In this document: positions 54,577 to 64,000 of the stretch, piece by piece
How the letters are laid out: each line of letters opens with the position of its first letter
Position numbering within the stretch: position 1 is the stretch's first letter
Source: Chryseobacterium sp. LJ668
Lineage (GTDB): Bacteria; Bacteroidota; Bacteroidia; Flavobacteriales; Weeksellaceae
Reading direction: 5' to 3'
NCBI RefSeq assembly: GCF_019613955.1
Contig: NZ_CP080443.1
Span: 1,922,001-1,986,000 of the forward strand
DNA length: 64,000 bases
The notes under the pieces: generated by a model
Seen by the model: only the letters and a program-made list of their open reading frames with translations
What the model was told of the DNA's origin: nothing
The model's database searches: none
Position numbers and translations under genes: made by a program

Positions 54577-56337
54577 ATGAATATTAAAGATATCATAGAA
54601 CAAAAACTGGCAGAGATTATCTTAAATGTCTATCAGCTTAAAGATATAAAGCTCGAAATTCAGGAGAATAAAACAGAATTTGAAGGAGATTTTACCATCG
54701 TCACTTTTCCTTTGGTGAAACAATTAAAGAAAAATCCTGAAAGTATCGGGTTAGAATTGGGCCAGGCTTTGACCGAACAGACTGATTTGTTTGAAAGCTT
54801 CAATGTCATAAAAGGTTTTTTAAATGTTAAGGTTAAAAATCAGTTTTTTGTAGATCAGTTTAAAACAGTTACTGATCAATTTACGACTATCGAGAAGAAA
54901 AACGAAACGGTAATGGTAGAATATTCTTCACCAAATACCAACAAGCCACTTCATTTGGGACATGTAAGAAATAATCTTTTAGGTTTTTCCGTGGCTCAGA
55001 TTCTTGAGGAAGCCGGATATGAGGTCATTAAATCTCAGATCATCAACGACAGAGGAATTCATATCTGCAAATCAATGCTTGCGTGGGAAAAATTCGGAAA
55101 AGGTGCAACTCCTGAAACGGATCATGTGAAAGGAGATAAGTTTGTAGGAAATTACTATGTGAAATTTGATCAGGAATATAAAAAAGAAATTGCTCAATTA
55201 ATTGAAGAAGGAGCTTCAGAAGACCAGGCCAAAAAAGATGCTCCCTTGATGAAAGAAGCTCAACAAATGCTTCTCGATTGGGAAAATGGTGATGAAAAAG
55301 TAAGAAATCTGTGGAGCGAAATGAATTCATGGGTTTATAAAGGTTTCGGTGAAACTTATAAAAGATTAGGGGTAGATTTTGATCAGATTCAGTACGAAAG
55401 CAATACTTATATTTTAGGAAAAGATCTTATTCAGGAAGGTTTAGAAAAGGGTGTTTTGTATCAGAAAGAAGATGGTTCGGTTTGGTGTGACCTTACAGAC
55501 GAGGGATTAGATGAGAAGCTTTTGCTTCGGTCAGATGGCACTTCAGTCTATATGACGCAGGATTTGGGAACAGCAGTGGAGCGTTTTAAAGAAAATAATC
55601 TTCAGAAATTAATTTATACAGTAGGAAACGAGCAGGATTATCATTTCCAGGTTTTGTTTAAAATTCTAAAAAAATTAGGTTACACTTGGGCAGATCAATT
55701 ATTCCATTTGTCATATGGAATGGTGGAGCTTCCAAACGGAAAAATGAAATCCCGTGAAGGAACTGTTGTCGATGCTGATGATTTAATGCAGGAAATGTAT
55801 AATGAAGCAAAATTAAAAGCACTTGAGCAAGCAAGATTAGAAGGTCTTACTGACGAGGAAAAAGAAATTTCTTATGAAATTATTGGACAGGCTGCTTTGA
55901 AATATTTCATGCTGAAAGTTGACCCGAAGAAAAAGATGTTGTTCAATCCTGAAGAGAGTATTGATTTTAATGGAAATACAGGACCATTTATCTTATACAC
56001 GTATGCTCGTATTCGATCTTTGTTGATGAAAGCAAATTATTTGAATAGAGAAATTGCTGAGGTAGAATTAAATCAGCATGAAAAAGAAGTAATTTTGCAG
56101 CTTGCAAATTATAAAACGATTGTTTCCAAAGCAGCGGAAAGCTTAAGTCCTGCTTTAGTTGCAAATTATCTTTACGATTTGGTAAAATCTTACAATTCAT
56201 TCTATCAGAGCTATATAATTCTAAAACTTGAGGATGAAAATTTAAAACAATTCCGTTTAAATTTATCCAATCTCACGGCACAAACCATACAAAAATCATT
56301 AGGTTTACTTGGTATAGGAACTGTAAATAGAATGTAA
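54577..56337 (+). CDS. argS: Arginyl-tRNA synthetase
   Basis: 586 residues, full length. Class I signature HIGH-like motif in PLHLGHVRNNLLGFSVAQIL, KMSKS-like segment in PNGKMKSREGTVVDADDLMQ, and a C-terminal DALR anticodon-binding domain (FILYTYARIRSLLMKANYLN, NYLYDLVKSYNSFYQSYIIL). It attaches arginine to its tRNA. Confidence 0.97.
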   Translation: MNIKDIIEQKLAEIILNVYQLKDIKLEIQENKTEFEGDFTIVTFPLVKQLKKNPESIGLELGQALTEQTDLFESFNVIKGFLNVKVKNQFFVDQFKTVTDQFTTIEKKNETVMVEYSSPNTNKPLHLGHVRNNLLGFSVAQILEEAGYEVIKSQIINDRGIHICKSMLAWEKFGKGATPETDHVKGDKFVGNYYVKFDQEYKKEIAQLIEEGASEDQAKKDAPLMKEAQQMLLDWENGDEKVRNLWSEMNSWVYKGFGETYKRLGVDFDQIQYESNTYILGKDLIQEGLEKGVLYQKEDGSVWCDLTDEGLDEKLLLRSDGTSVYMTQDLGTAVERFKENNLQKLIYTVGNEQDYHFQVLFKILKKLGYTWADQLFHLSYGMVELPNGKMKSREGTVVDADDLMQEMYNEAKLKALEQARLEGLTDEEKEISYEIIGQAALKYFMLKVDPKKKMLFNPEESIDFNGNTGPFILYTYARIRSLLMKANYLNREIAEVELNQHEKEVILQLANYKTIVSKAAESLSPALVANYLYDLVKSYNSFYQSYIILKLEDENLKQFRLNLSNLTAQTIQKSLGLLGIGTVNRM

Positions 56338-56341
56338 GCAA

Positions 56342-56374
56342 AAAGCCTCTTAGAAAAATCTGAGAGGCTTTTTT
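56342..56374. terminator. Bidirectional terminator between argS and the BrkB-like gene
   Basis: AAAAGCCTCTTAGA and TCTGAGAGGCTTTT form a long stem with a short A loop; an A run on the left and a T run on the right let it serve both convergent genes. Confidence 0.9.
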
Positions 56375-56378
56375 TATA

Positions 56379-57311
56379 TTAAATTTGAGGAGATGCTGCT
56401 TTTCCCTGGCTTTCTTTATACAGCTTTGCATTGCTCCATTTTGCGTGTTTTGAAGGTATAATTTTATATCCTTTCTTATAGGTATAGACTTTTGTAAATT
56501 CGGCTCCGAAAAATATGAGCATACAGGAATAGTTGATCCACATCATGACTAATATCACTGTACCGGCAGTTCCGAAGGCAGACGTAGGCTTTAGTTCGCT
56601 GAAATATAAACTCAAAAGGAATTTACCAAATGTAAAAAGAATGGCAGTTAATAGTGCACCTTTCCAAACAGATTTCCAGCTGATTTCTACATCAGGAAGC
56701 ACTTTAAACATCAATGCAAACAGAACGACAACAATCCCAAAACCAATCGTGAAATTGATGATTTCTACAATAAGATAAGTCTCAAGACCAAAATATCTGG
56801 TAATAAAATTATTAAAAAGGCTTATCATCGATGATAAAACCATAGTAATCATCAGTAAAAATCCTAAGATGAGAATCATTCCTAAAGAATTGGCACGGTC
56901 TAGAAGAAATTTCACCAAAGCTTTTTTAGGAGCAGCTTCTACGTCCCAAAGATTGTTCAATGATTTCTGTAACTGGAAGAAAAGGGTAGTCGAACCATAC
57001 ACCAATGAGCCGATTCCTACAATTTTCATAAAAATATTTTCCTTGTCAATGAGCGCACCTGCGATCATTTCCTGTATACTTGTTGCAACATCCTTTCCCA
57101 TTAATCCACTGATCTGCGTACTGATCTGCCCACGAATAGCTTCTTCACCAAAGAAATTACCCGCGATCCAGATAATGATAATCAATAAACCTGGGATTGA
57201 GAAAATTGCATAATATGCGAGACTTGCAGAATCGTTGGATGCAGAAGAATTGTTCCATTCTGTAAATGTCTCTTTGACGGTTTCCCAGAAAAATTTTATT
57301 TCTTTTAGCAT
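56379..57311 (-). CDS. YihY/BrkB-family inner-membrane protein
   Basis: 310 residues with about six membrane helices, including AYYAIFSIPGLLIIIIWIAG, ILILGFLLMITMVLSSMISL and FGTAGTVILVMMWINYSCML. It contains the family blocks NDSASLAYYAIFSIPGLL near the start and VYGSTTLFFQLQKSLNNLWD. Often misannotated as ribonuclease BN; its function is unknown. Confidence 0.9.
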   Translation of the reverse strand: MLKEIKFFWETVKETFTEWNNSSASNDSASLAYYAIFSIPGLLIIIIWIAGNFFGEEAIRGQISTQISGLMGKDVATSIQEMIAGALIDKENIFMKIVGIGSLVYGSTTLFFQLQKSLNNLWDVEAAPKKALVKFLLDRANSLGMILILGFLLMITMVLSSMISLFNNFITRYFGLETYLIVEIINFTIGFGIVVVLFALMFKVLPDVEISWKSVWKGALLTAILFTFGKFLLSLYFSELKPTSAFGTAGTVILVMMWINYSCMLIFFGAEFTKVYTYKKGYKIIPSKHAKWSNAKLYKESQGKAASPQI

Positions 57312-57419
57312 GATAATTAAATATATTTATAGCTGTCGGCAAATTATTAAATAAAAGTTCTGTGAAATTCTAAATACTTTTTGCTAGAGTACTTTCTTGA
57401 TCTGTCAATAAGCTTTCAA

Positions 57420-59771
57420 TTAAAAAGGATATCCGATCGCTATATTCAAAATAAGATTGTCTTTTCTCCAGTTTGAATCCCCAAAATTGATTCGGTCAAA
57501 TGCCCATCTTTCACCTTTTTCATAATAAGGCACCCGCAACGGCATGGCAAGATCCAGTCTTAAGATCAGAATAGAAAAATCAAGTCTTAGACCGGCACCT
57601 GCTCCTACCGCAATTTCACTTAAAAATTCTTTTGAAAATTTCCCGCCTGGTCGAGTAGATATTCCCTGGTCGTTCAGTTCTTCATTGATTAGCCAGATAT
57701 TTCCTGCATCTGCAAATACAGCGACATTTAAAAATTTGTAAATATTAGCTCTATATTCGGCATTCAGCTCCAATTTTATATCACCGGCCTGATCAAATAC
57801 AAAGCCGCCATTTTCCTGTTGCGGTCTCGGATCGTAGCTTCCTGGTCCCAGAGTTCTTGCACGGAATGCTCTAATACTGTTACTGCCACCTACAAAAAAC
57901 TGTCTTGAAAAAGGGATGTATTCTGAATTACCGTACGGAACGGCAACACCTGCAATAAATCTTGTGGCAAGCGATGTCTTTTCGGTAAACTTATGGTAGA
58001 ATCTTACATCATTTTCAATCTTCGCATATTGACTGAAGGGAACTCCAAATATTTCTTTCTGCTTTCCTTCTTTTACGTTTGCTCCCGTTACAAGACCGGT
58101 AATATTCCCGGCCAGATCAAGCATCCCTTTATAATAGAAAGTGTTTTTTCTCGGAAGCATGGTTGTAGAATAAGTGTACGAATAGGTGGGACCGAAAATT
58201 AACTGCTGATCAACAACTCTTTCTAAATAAGGATTGTCAAAATATTTGGCAATGTACTTCGGCGTAACATTTGCCGGATCAATTAGAGAAATATCAATCA
58301 GCTTCAGCTCATGTTCTTTTCTTACATTTTCTTTCCATTGGTATCCAAATGATGCATTAAAGGTGTTCAAGGTATATAAAGTAGTCCTGTTTTGAAATTC
58401 ATACCCTATCTGGATATTCGTTCTCGGGACAAAAGCACTTGAAGAATTAAAATTAAAAGGGGCCACAATTCTGGGAATCGATAACTGTGCATTGGCACCG
58501 GCTCTGAAAATATTTTCTGCATCTGCAGGACCGCCAACCTGTACATCAAAAGCACCATAAACAGACGCTTTAAACTGCTCTGCGCCACGGAAGAAATTTC
58601 TATGCGTCCAGTTTAAATTTAATTCGCTCCCTGCGTAATTTGCAGAATTTGTTCTGCCTAAAGCTTCCAGACGTAACGACTGCAGTTCTCTCGGCGTTAA
58701 AACATAATAGGCGTCGAATTTATGATTCAGAGAATCTGATATGACAAACTCATTTTTAACAAATTTAAAAACGCCTAAACTAATAAGCCTGTTCAGTGAT
58801 AAATTGTGATCTTTTCTGTTATAAATATCACCTTTATCGAAATACAAAGCACGATCAAAAATTCTCGGGTTAAATTTCTTTTCAGGGTCAACTACATAAA
58901 TGTCGTTGTATTCATAGCCTGCAAGAGAATCCTGACTTGTTGGAATATTGTATAGCCCTTTTTTAGCATCACGAAGATTGTAATTCGGAAAAACCACTAC
59001 TTTATCAATCGTAAACTGTTCGGTTGCAAGTTTCGGAGTGTTTTCTTTCAGTTTGACAATCATCTCCACTTTATGATTTTTGCTGATTGTACTGTCTGCC
59101 TGAACGATGATATTATCAGGATTGAAATAATAAAAACCTTTATCTTTCAAACCGTCGTCTATTCTTTGTCTTTCAGATTTAATGACATCCAGATCAAAAG
59201 GATTTCCCTGTTTTAATAAAGTTTTATCTTTTAAAGCCTGAATTTCACGATTGATTAAAGTAGAATCTTTAACAAAATTGACATTACTGATCAAATACTG
59301 CGCTCCCGGATTTAAGGTGTAGATAACCCTGGCTTTTTTATTTTTCGATACGGTATCATACTTCGCTTTCGCATTGAAATATCCTTTGTTTTCAGAATAA
59401 TTGACGATAATATCTTTATTAAATTCACGATCGACATCACCAAGTAAAACCGGCTCTTCTCCAAATTTATATTTCAGCCAGTATCGCAAACCTTTTTCTT
59501 TTTTAGGCTCTTTTGTTATGTTGTAAGCATACAATTGAGGTCTCAATCCCAAAAAAGATGAATTAGGTTTTGGTGTTAAATTTTCTTCAAGAGCAGCTTT
59601 CAATTCATTTTTTTTCTTTTTTGGAAGCGTATCATTTTCAATCATCACTTCTGCTCCGGTGTAGAGCATTTGCCCTTCCTTCAGAAATTTTGTGTTGCTG
59701 CAAGAGACAAGGGCAGCTGTCATTCCTGATGCTAAAAAATATTTGCAATATGTATTAAAATTGATCTTCAT
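57420..59771 (-). CDS. BamA/TamA-family outer-membrane assembly protein
   Basis: 783 residues from the ATG at 59771 (KINFNTYCKYFLASGMTAAL); an upstream in-frame ATG at 59825 would put 18 residues in front of the signal peptide. Lipobox-like AALVSC, unusual for BamA relatives but frequent in Bacteroidetes TamA-like proteins. POTRA-like domains (~100-400: NPGAQYLISNVNFVKDSTLI, TIDKVVVFPNYNLRDAKKGL) precede an Omp85 barrel (RQFFVGGSNSIRAFRARTLG ... IAIGYPF). It probably works with the TamB-like protein encoded just upstream. Confidence 0.92.
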   Translation of the reverse strand: MKINFNTYCKYFLASGMTAALVSCSNTKFLKEGQMLYTGAEVMIENDTLPKKKKNELKAALEENLTPKPNSSFLGLRPQLYAYNITKEPKKEKGLRYWLKYKFGEEPVLLGDVDREFNKDIIVNYSENKGYFNAKAKYDTVSKNKKARVIYTLNPGAQYLISNVNFVKDSTLINREIQALKDKTLLKQGNPFDLDVIKSERQRIDDGLKDKGFYYFNPDNIIVQADSTISKNHKVEMIVKLKENTPKLATEQFTIDKVVVFPNYNLRDAKKGLYNIPTSQDSLAGYEYNDIYVVDPEKKFNPRIFDRALYFDKGDIYNRKDHNLSLNRLISLGVFKFVKNEFVISDSLNHKFDAYYVLTPRELQSLRLEALGRTNSANYAGSELNLNWTHRNFFRGAEQFKASVYGAFDVQVGGPADAENIFRAGANAQLSIPRIVAPFNFNSSSAFVPRTNIQIGYEFQNRTTLYTLNTFNASFGYQWKENVRKEHELKLIDISLIDPANVTPKYIAKYFDNPYLERVVDQQLIFGPTYSYTYSTTMLPRKNTFYYKGMLDLAGNITGLVTGANVKEGKQKEIFGVPFSQYAKIENDVRFYHKFTEKTSLATRFIAGVAVPYGNSEYIPFSRQFFVGGSNSIRAFRARTLGPGSYDPRPQQENGGFVFDQAGDIKLELNAEYRANIYKFLNVAVFADAGNIWLINEELNDQGISTRPGGKFSKEFLSEIAVGAGAGLRLDFSILILRLDLAMPLRVPYYEKGERWAFDRINFGDSNWRKDNLILNIAIGYPF

Positions 59772-59841
59772 TTGTAGATTTGGATTTGTTTTTATCAAAT
59801 GCAATCGCGAATATTTATTTATCAAATATTGGGTGATTTCA

Positions 59842-62800
59842 TTACTTAAATTCTACGACTTGGTTATCCGGTTTTTTCTTACGTTCCTTTTCTTTGTTTC
59901 GGTTATTTCTCGACTTTCGGAAAATATCTTTAAACTGATTGTAATCTAAAGTGATGATAAAGCCAACACCTGTTTCAACAATTTGTCCTTGCAACGCAAC
60001 CTGGTAATCATTTTTACGGTAAGCACGCAGCATATATCTGCCGTCTCGAGAAAGACTGTAATCTACCGTTACGTCACCTGCAATATTGGTCGTATTTTCG
60101 TTTTGTCTGGCTTCACCTTCCAATCCGAAATTACTTCCTACAGAAACTTTCAGACGGTCATTCAGTAGTTTTTTACTAAGACCAATATTAAGATCTGTTC
60201 TGGTATTTTGAGTTCCGGTAGAGTAATCTTCAGAAGATTCTAGGTCAAAATTCAGATCAACACCTTTGATCAGATCAGATGCAAGATTATTCAATTGCTG
60301 AGAAAGTATTTTACTCACACTCTGTCTCGCCAAAGTTTCAGCAGACTGCCCTGAATTGCTTTGAAATGGGTTTTCTCCAATAAAACGATTCAGTAAAAGC
60401 AATGCGAAAACCTGCTTATTCATTTCGTTTTCATCTTGTCTTAGCTGTGCCAATTTTGCATCGATGGTTTCTGTAACTGCAGATGAAACAGCATTATTTT
60501 TTTCATCTGTAGTGATGTCAAATGAGATCTGAGGTTTTAGAAGTTCACCTTTAAGAATCAATAAGGTATTAAAAGGAATTCTCTGTTTGTATTGGTTTAG
60601 ATCAGCATCGCCTACCTGCTGTTCTATCAGATCAATCGGTGCTGTTTCAGTTTTATAAATTGCCGTAATATCAAGATTGGCAGTGGTAGGTTCTCCGGTC
60701 CAGGTAATTGTACTTCCTTTTTGGATGTCAAATTTTCTTTTGAGAACACTTACAGACATTTCATAGCTTCCTTTTTCAACTTGGTAAACTCCTACCAATG
60801 TTGTTTTTCCTGATGGATCAATTCCGCCTGTCAGATCTGCTTCACCCTGAAGTTTTACAAAATCACCTGCCGCCTTGTCAATAACAATAGACATTTTTGC
60901 TTCTTTGCTGACTTCTATATTTACGCTTAAATCCATCCCTTTGATTGGACTCTGAGTGTCAATAGAATCAGCTTTAATGGTTTTATTCAAAGCAATCTGG
61001 TCTTGATCGATAAATTCTACAATGCCGTCTCTTTCCTGTAAAGATGGGCTGGATTGCGGAAGAACAAAAGTAAAGTCAGTATCTTCTGAAACGGTAAGTC
61101 TACCGTCAACTTTTGGCAGATTCAGATCCCCACGGATTTTTAATGCAGCATCAATTGCCAGAATTCCGTACATCATAGCGTCGTTTGATTTTTCAGAATT
61201 TACAACTTTAAAATCTTTTGCGTCTACATCCAGATTAAATGCAAAATCTCTGTAAGTCTGAGTAAGAACCTGACCATCAATTTTCAGTGAATTACCGTCT
61301 TTGTCATTAATTTTGAATTGATCAAACTCAATTCCTCTGTTAGTAAATCCTATTTTATCATTGATGTTCCTAAAATCACTACCGGTCTGTGAGATCATTA
61401 GTCCAACATTGTTCAGATTGATATCACCAAGAATCTTAGGAGCAGCAGTTGTTCCTGTAATTTTCAGATCACCGGAAAGATAACCTTCCGTATTTGTAAT
61501 TGCATTCATAGAAAACCCTTGAAGCGTTTTCATCTGCAGCTGATTCATATCTAAATTCAGGTCAAAAGTACTTGAAGAAGTATTGTAATTTCCTAAAATT
61601 TTCACATCATTATTATTTCCTGATAACGCAATATCGGCATTCAGAAGATTGGCAGACTTGTTATTGACTTTAATAGCCAAATTCCCAACCGGACTTCCGT
61701 AAACAATCAAATCAGAAACGTTAATATCTGAGGTAAACGTCATGTTTTTTGTCAGATCTCTCAACTGCGCTGTTCCGTTGATAGTACCTTTAGCCAACAA
61801 TGAATCTTTTTTGATGATTTCTGTAATGGTTTCAATCTTAAAGTTCTTCAAAGAAACATTCAGCGGGCTGCTCGGTAAATTGCTTTCAGACTGGAGAGAA
61901 ATTTCGGCTCCGGCGTTGGAAAGGGTGAAATTGTCTGCAACAATTCCCTGACTGAAAATCTGGATTTTATTGTTTTCAGCAACCGCCCAATCCATATAAT
62001 TTAATTTTAAACCGTTCGGATTTAAAGAAATTTCTGTAATATCGTTTATTGATTTTGCATTTCCGGCAATCAGAAACTGTGTTTCATCTTTAGCATCTTT
62101 CGTTGTGATATTATAATTGATGATGTTGTTGGCGACATCTCCGTTGATATTAACTTTGTTTAAAGCAAAACTTTCACTTTGTAATGCTGCAACATCAAGA
62201 TTGTACTTCAAAGCCTGGTTTTCATTAGAAATCTTTAATGACGTATTTTCTAATGTATTGGTGCCATAAAGAATCTGCGGAATATTTGCATCAAGCTCAA
62301 TTTTCTGAGAATCTGCGTTATAATTTCCTGTAATGTTGATGGTCTCAAAACTTTTCAGTTCAGGAACAAACTTCCTGATCAGATCGTCATTTTTAATTTT
62401 AGCATTAAAAGTAAAAAACTGTCCGGCATCAATTTTCTGGGTTTTTCCTGACTTCTGAAATTGGTAATACTGATTAATCGTTTGCTGTAAAGCTCCGAAA
62501 ATCTGGGTCAGCTTATACTTTCCGTTCAGTTCTACATCAGCAATCTGAGAATTGAATTTTATCTGTGTGGAATCTGCTGTAGAAACCGCCAGTAAATTAA
62601 CTTCCTGAAGCGGATAAACTTCCTTGGTATCAGAAATTGCAAAGTTTTTAAGATTCAGATATCCGTTTAAATGATCTGGATCCAAACTTTTAAAATCACC
62701 ATCAATTGCTCCGGCAATAATCATTGGAGAATTGTAAAAACCTAATTTATTTAAATCTAATTTGTTAATGTTTCCGTTAACTTTTACTGTTGGGTTTTTG

Positions 62801-64000
62801 TCATCGTAAACTCCTGAAGCGGTCAGCTGTAAATTGGCATTCGGGTCTTTTGAATTGAGCACGACATTATATGCTCCACGGTTAATTTTCCCGACGAGAT
62901 TCATATTTTGATACCGGTAACCTTTGTAAGTTGCAGACTGTACAAATCCTTTCAAATTGGCATTCGCATTTTTGAAATCAAAGCTTTCACCTTTTGCATA
63001 AATCTGGGCGGTTACAGCTCCGACATCCTTGTTCTGAATGATCTTCCCAATCTGTAAATTTTGTAAGTTGGCTTTTACATCATACAGCTCACGTTTTTTT
63101 CTGCGCATGTCTACTTTTGCGATGATTCCGGCATTTCCTAAAGTAGAAGTAAGTCTCAAATTGGTATTTACAATTTTTGTTGTGCCTTTTGCAATCCCTT
63201 TGACAGTAAAAAAGGAAGGTAACGTAATGTTTTTCGGAATTGTATTTTTTGGAACTAAATTGTAGATCGTTTTTGCTGATGAAGATAGTTCTGCAATTTT
63301 TAAATCATAATATAAATTTTCAGGATTCATTGCATTTTTAATTCTTCCTGAAGCTGCCACTTTCAATCGATCTAAGCCTGAAACTTTCAGATTTTGAATC
63401 GTCAAGTCGTTAATCGTTCCTTGTAATAATGCATTGACGTTTAAGATAGCATTTGGATATTTATTGAATGGCGCAGTATTTCTCAAAGTCGGAACTAAAT
63501 TTAAAATATCCGAAAAACCAACATTGGAATCACGGATGTCGGCAGAAATTTTTACCGCTCCAGGATTCGTTGACAGTTGTTCTATCGAATTATAATTTAA
63601 AACAATCTCATCTCTCAAAACAGTTTTCGGAGTCTGTAAATAAAGATTTTTCAGGTAAGCTTGTTCAGAGTCATATACAAAATCAGTATTGAATTTTTGA
63701 ATATTTAAACCTCTCGCTTCCTGGATTTCGGCTGATTTTACACTTCCTGCAAAACCATTGTTTTCCATTTTAAAGTTTCTGACGTCGAGGTTTAGCTTTG
63801 CGAAATTAAGATGGTTAAAATCCATCCCGGAACGGGTAGGAGCGGCTGCGGTATTGTTGTATGCTACTTTTACGTTGTCAAGAATAAACTTGCCCAAGAG
63901 AAGTTTCATAGCTTTATCTTTCGAAGTCGATGGTTTTGATGTTGCATCTTTCGGATTAGCGTTTTTTGTCGGAAGATATAGATTGGCATTGATGTTTGCA
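59842..64000 (-). CDS. TamB-like translocation/assembly protein, 5' end outside window
   Basis: At least 1385 codons, open to the right edge. Repeated beta strands of the AsmA/TamB type throughout (VNLLAVSTADSTQIKFNSQI, LSGNNNDVKILGNYNTSSST) and a DUF490-type C-terminal domain (GVYQVEKGSYEMSVSVLKRK, GDADLNQYKQRIPFNTLLIL-KGELLKPQISFDI, FALLLLNRFIGENPF). The protein bridges the two membranes and is thought to carry lipids or help outer-membrane protein assembly with TamA. It ends 70 nt before the tamA-like start, so one operon is likely. The first Met inside the window (63909) is internal, since the frame continues upstream. Confidence 0.93.
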   Translation of the reverse strand, partial: ANINANLYLPTKNANPKDATSKPSTSKDKAMKLLLGKFILDNVKVAYNNTAAAPTRSGMDFNHLNFAKLNLDVRNFKMENNGFAGSVKSAEIQEARGLNIQKFNTDFVYDSEQAYLKNLYLQTPKTVLRDEIVLNYNSIEQLSTNPGAVKISADIRDSNVGFSDILNLVPTLRNTAPFNKYPNAILNVNALLQGTINDLTIQNLKVSGLDRLKVAASGRIKNAMNPENLYYDLKIAELSSSAKTIYNLVPKNTIPKNITLPSFFTVKGIAKGTTKIVNTNLRLTSTLGNAGIIAKVDMRRKKRELYDVKANLQNLQIGKIIQNKDVGAVTAQIYAKGESFDFKNANANLKGFVQSATYKGYRYQNMNLVGKINRGAYNVVLNSKDPNANLQLTASGVYDDKNPTVKVNGNINKLDLNKLGFYNSPMIIAGAIDGDFKSLDPDHLNGYLNLKNFAISDTKEVYPLQEVNLLAVSTADSTQIKFNSQIADVELNGKYKLTQIFGALQQTINQYYQFQKSGKTQKIDAGQFFTFNAKIKNDDLIRKFVPELKSFETINITGNYNADSQKIELDANIPQILYGTNTLENTSLKISNENQALKYNLDVAALQSESFALNKVNINGDVANNIINYNITTKDAKDETQFLIAGNAKSINDITEISLNPNGLKLNYMDWAVAENNKIQIFSQGIVADNFTLSNAGAEISLQSESNLPSSPLNVSLKNFKIETITEIIKKDSLLAKGTINGTAQLRDLTKNMTFTSDINVSDLIVYGSPVGNLAIKVNNKSANLLNADIALSGNNNDVKILGNYNTSSSTFDLNLDMNQLQMKTLQGFSMNAITNTEGYLSGDLKITGTTAAPKILGDINLNNVGLMISQTGSDFRNINDKIGFTNRGIEFDQFKINDKDGNSLKIDGQVLTQTYRDFAFNLDVDAKDFKVVNSEKSNDAMMYGILAIDAALKIRGDLNLPKVDGRLTVSEDTDFTFVLPQSSPSLQERDGIVEFIDQDQIALNKTIKADSIDTQSPIKGMDLSVNIEVSKEAKMSIVIDKAAGDFVKLQGEADLTGGIDPSGKTTLVGVYQVEKGSYEMSVSVLKRKFDIQKGSTITWTGEPTTANLDITAIYKTETAPIDLIEQQVGDADLNQYKQRIPFNTLLILKGELLKPQISFDITTDEKNNAVSSAVTETIDAKLAQLRQDENEMNKQVFALLLLNRFIGENPFQSNSGQSAETLARQSVSKILSQQLNNLASDLIKGVDLNFDLESSEDYSTGTQNTRTDLNIGLSKKLLNDRLKVSVGSNFGLEGEARQNENTTNIAGDVTVDYSLSRDGRYMLRAYRKNDYQVALQGQIVETGVGFIITLDYNQFKDIFRKSRNNRNKEKERKKKPDNQVVEFK

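Overview
The window looks like chromosomal DNA from a low-GC member of the Bacteroidetes, most likely the family Weeksellaceae and close to Chryseobacterium. The evidence is four proteins with type IX secretion (T9SS) C-terminal sorting domains, a SusC/SusD pair, RHS proteins with a DUF6443-type N-terminus, Bacteroidetes-style promoters (TTG ... TAnnTTTG) and the style of the housekeeping proteins. Genus is an inference from protein style; no rRNA is present. No rRNA, tRNA, CRISPR array, complete insertion sequence or origin was seen.

Layout. 1-1800: a short plus-strand operon (YceI end, ankyrin-repeat protein, DOMON-like T9SS protein). 1800-3500: a scrap-yard of recombination remnants: two copies of the 3' end of an XRE-type regulator gene, terminator hairpins, REP-like hairpins, two RHS-core fragments and an orphan putative immunity gene. 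3523-12310: a tight minus-strand operon of a T9SS beta-propeller-like protein (frameshifted), a 1055+ residue YD-repeat protein (frameshifted at its signal peptide), a 1198-residue RHS protein with a candidate ADP-ribosyltransferase-like C-terminal toxin, and a 97-residue protein that looks like a free-standing EF-Tu domain 3 and sits in the immunity-gene position. 12500-24000: ordinary metabolism and maintenance (bestrophin-like channel, zinc alcohol dehydrogenase, carboxylesterase, alpha-amylase, DNA polymerase IV, thioredoxin-like lipoprotein, lpxK, truA, ABC exporter). 24100-33000: accessory and surface genes, including an Arr-type rifamycin ADP-ribosyltransferase, a membrane-anchored winged-helix regulator, a Kelch protein, an Mrr-like nuclease, a second possible nuclease and a 21-bp tandem repeat. 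33000-49700: groES-groL, M1 peptidase, HupE-like and DUF6702-like proteins, ACP phosphodiesterase, VanW and methyltransferase, a secreted reprolysin-like protease, radA, pyrG, yidC, rnhB. 49800-64000: SusC/SusD pair, argS, BrkB-like protein, and a TamA-like/TamB-like pair (the latter runs off the right edge).

How the genes work together. The most interesting part is the RHS operon: a secreted propeller-like protein, a two-protein RHS shell (resembling in layout the TcB/TcC split of Tc toxins), a variable C-terminal toxin and a translationally coupled EF-Tu-like small protein that could be a target-mimic immunity factor. Downstream lies debris of an older toxin tip plus its likely immunity gene, as expected for cassette replacement in polymorphic toxin loci. 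Five REP-like hairpins with compensatory arm changes punctuate the accessory regions, usually just behind terminators. The rest is a typical flavobacterial backbone: envelope biogenesis (lpxK, yidC, tamA/tamB), protein folding (groES/groL), translation and nucleotide metabolism (argS, truA, pyrG), DNA repair (radA, dinB, rnhB) and polymer uptake (SusC/SusD).
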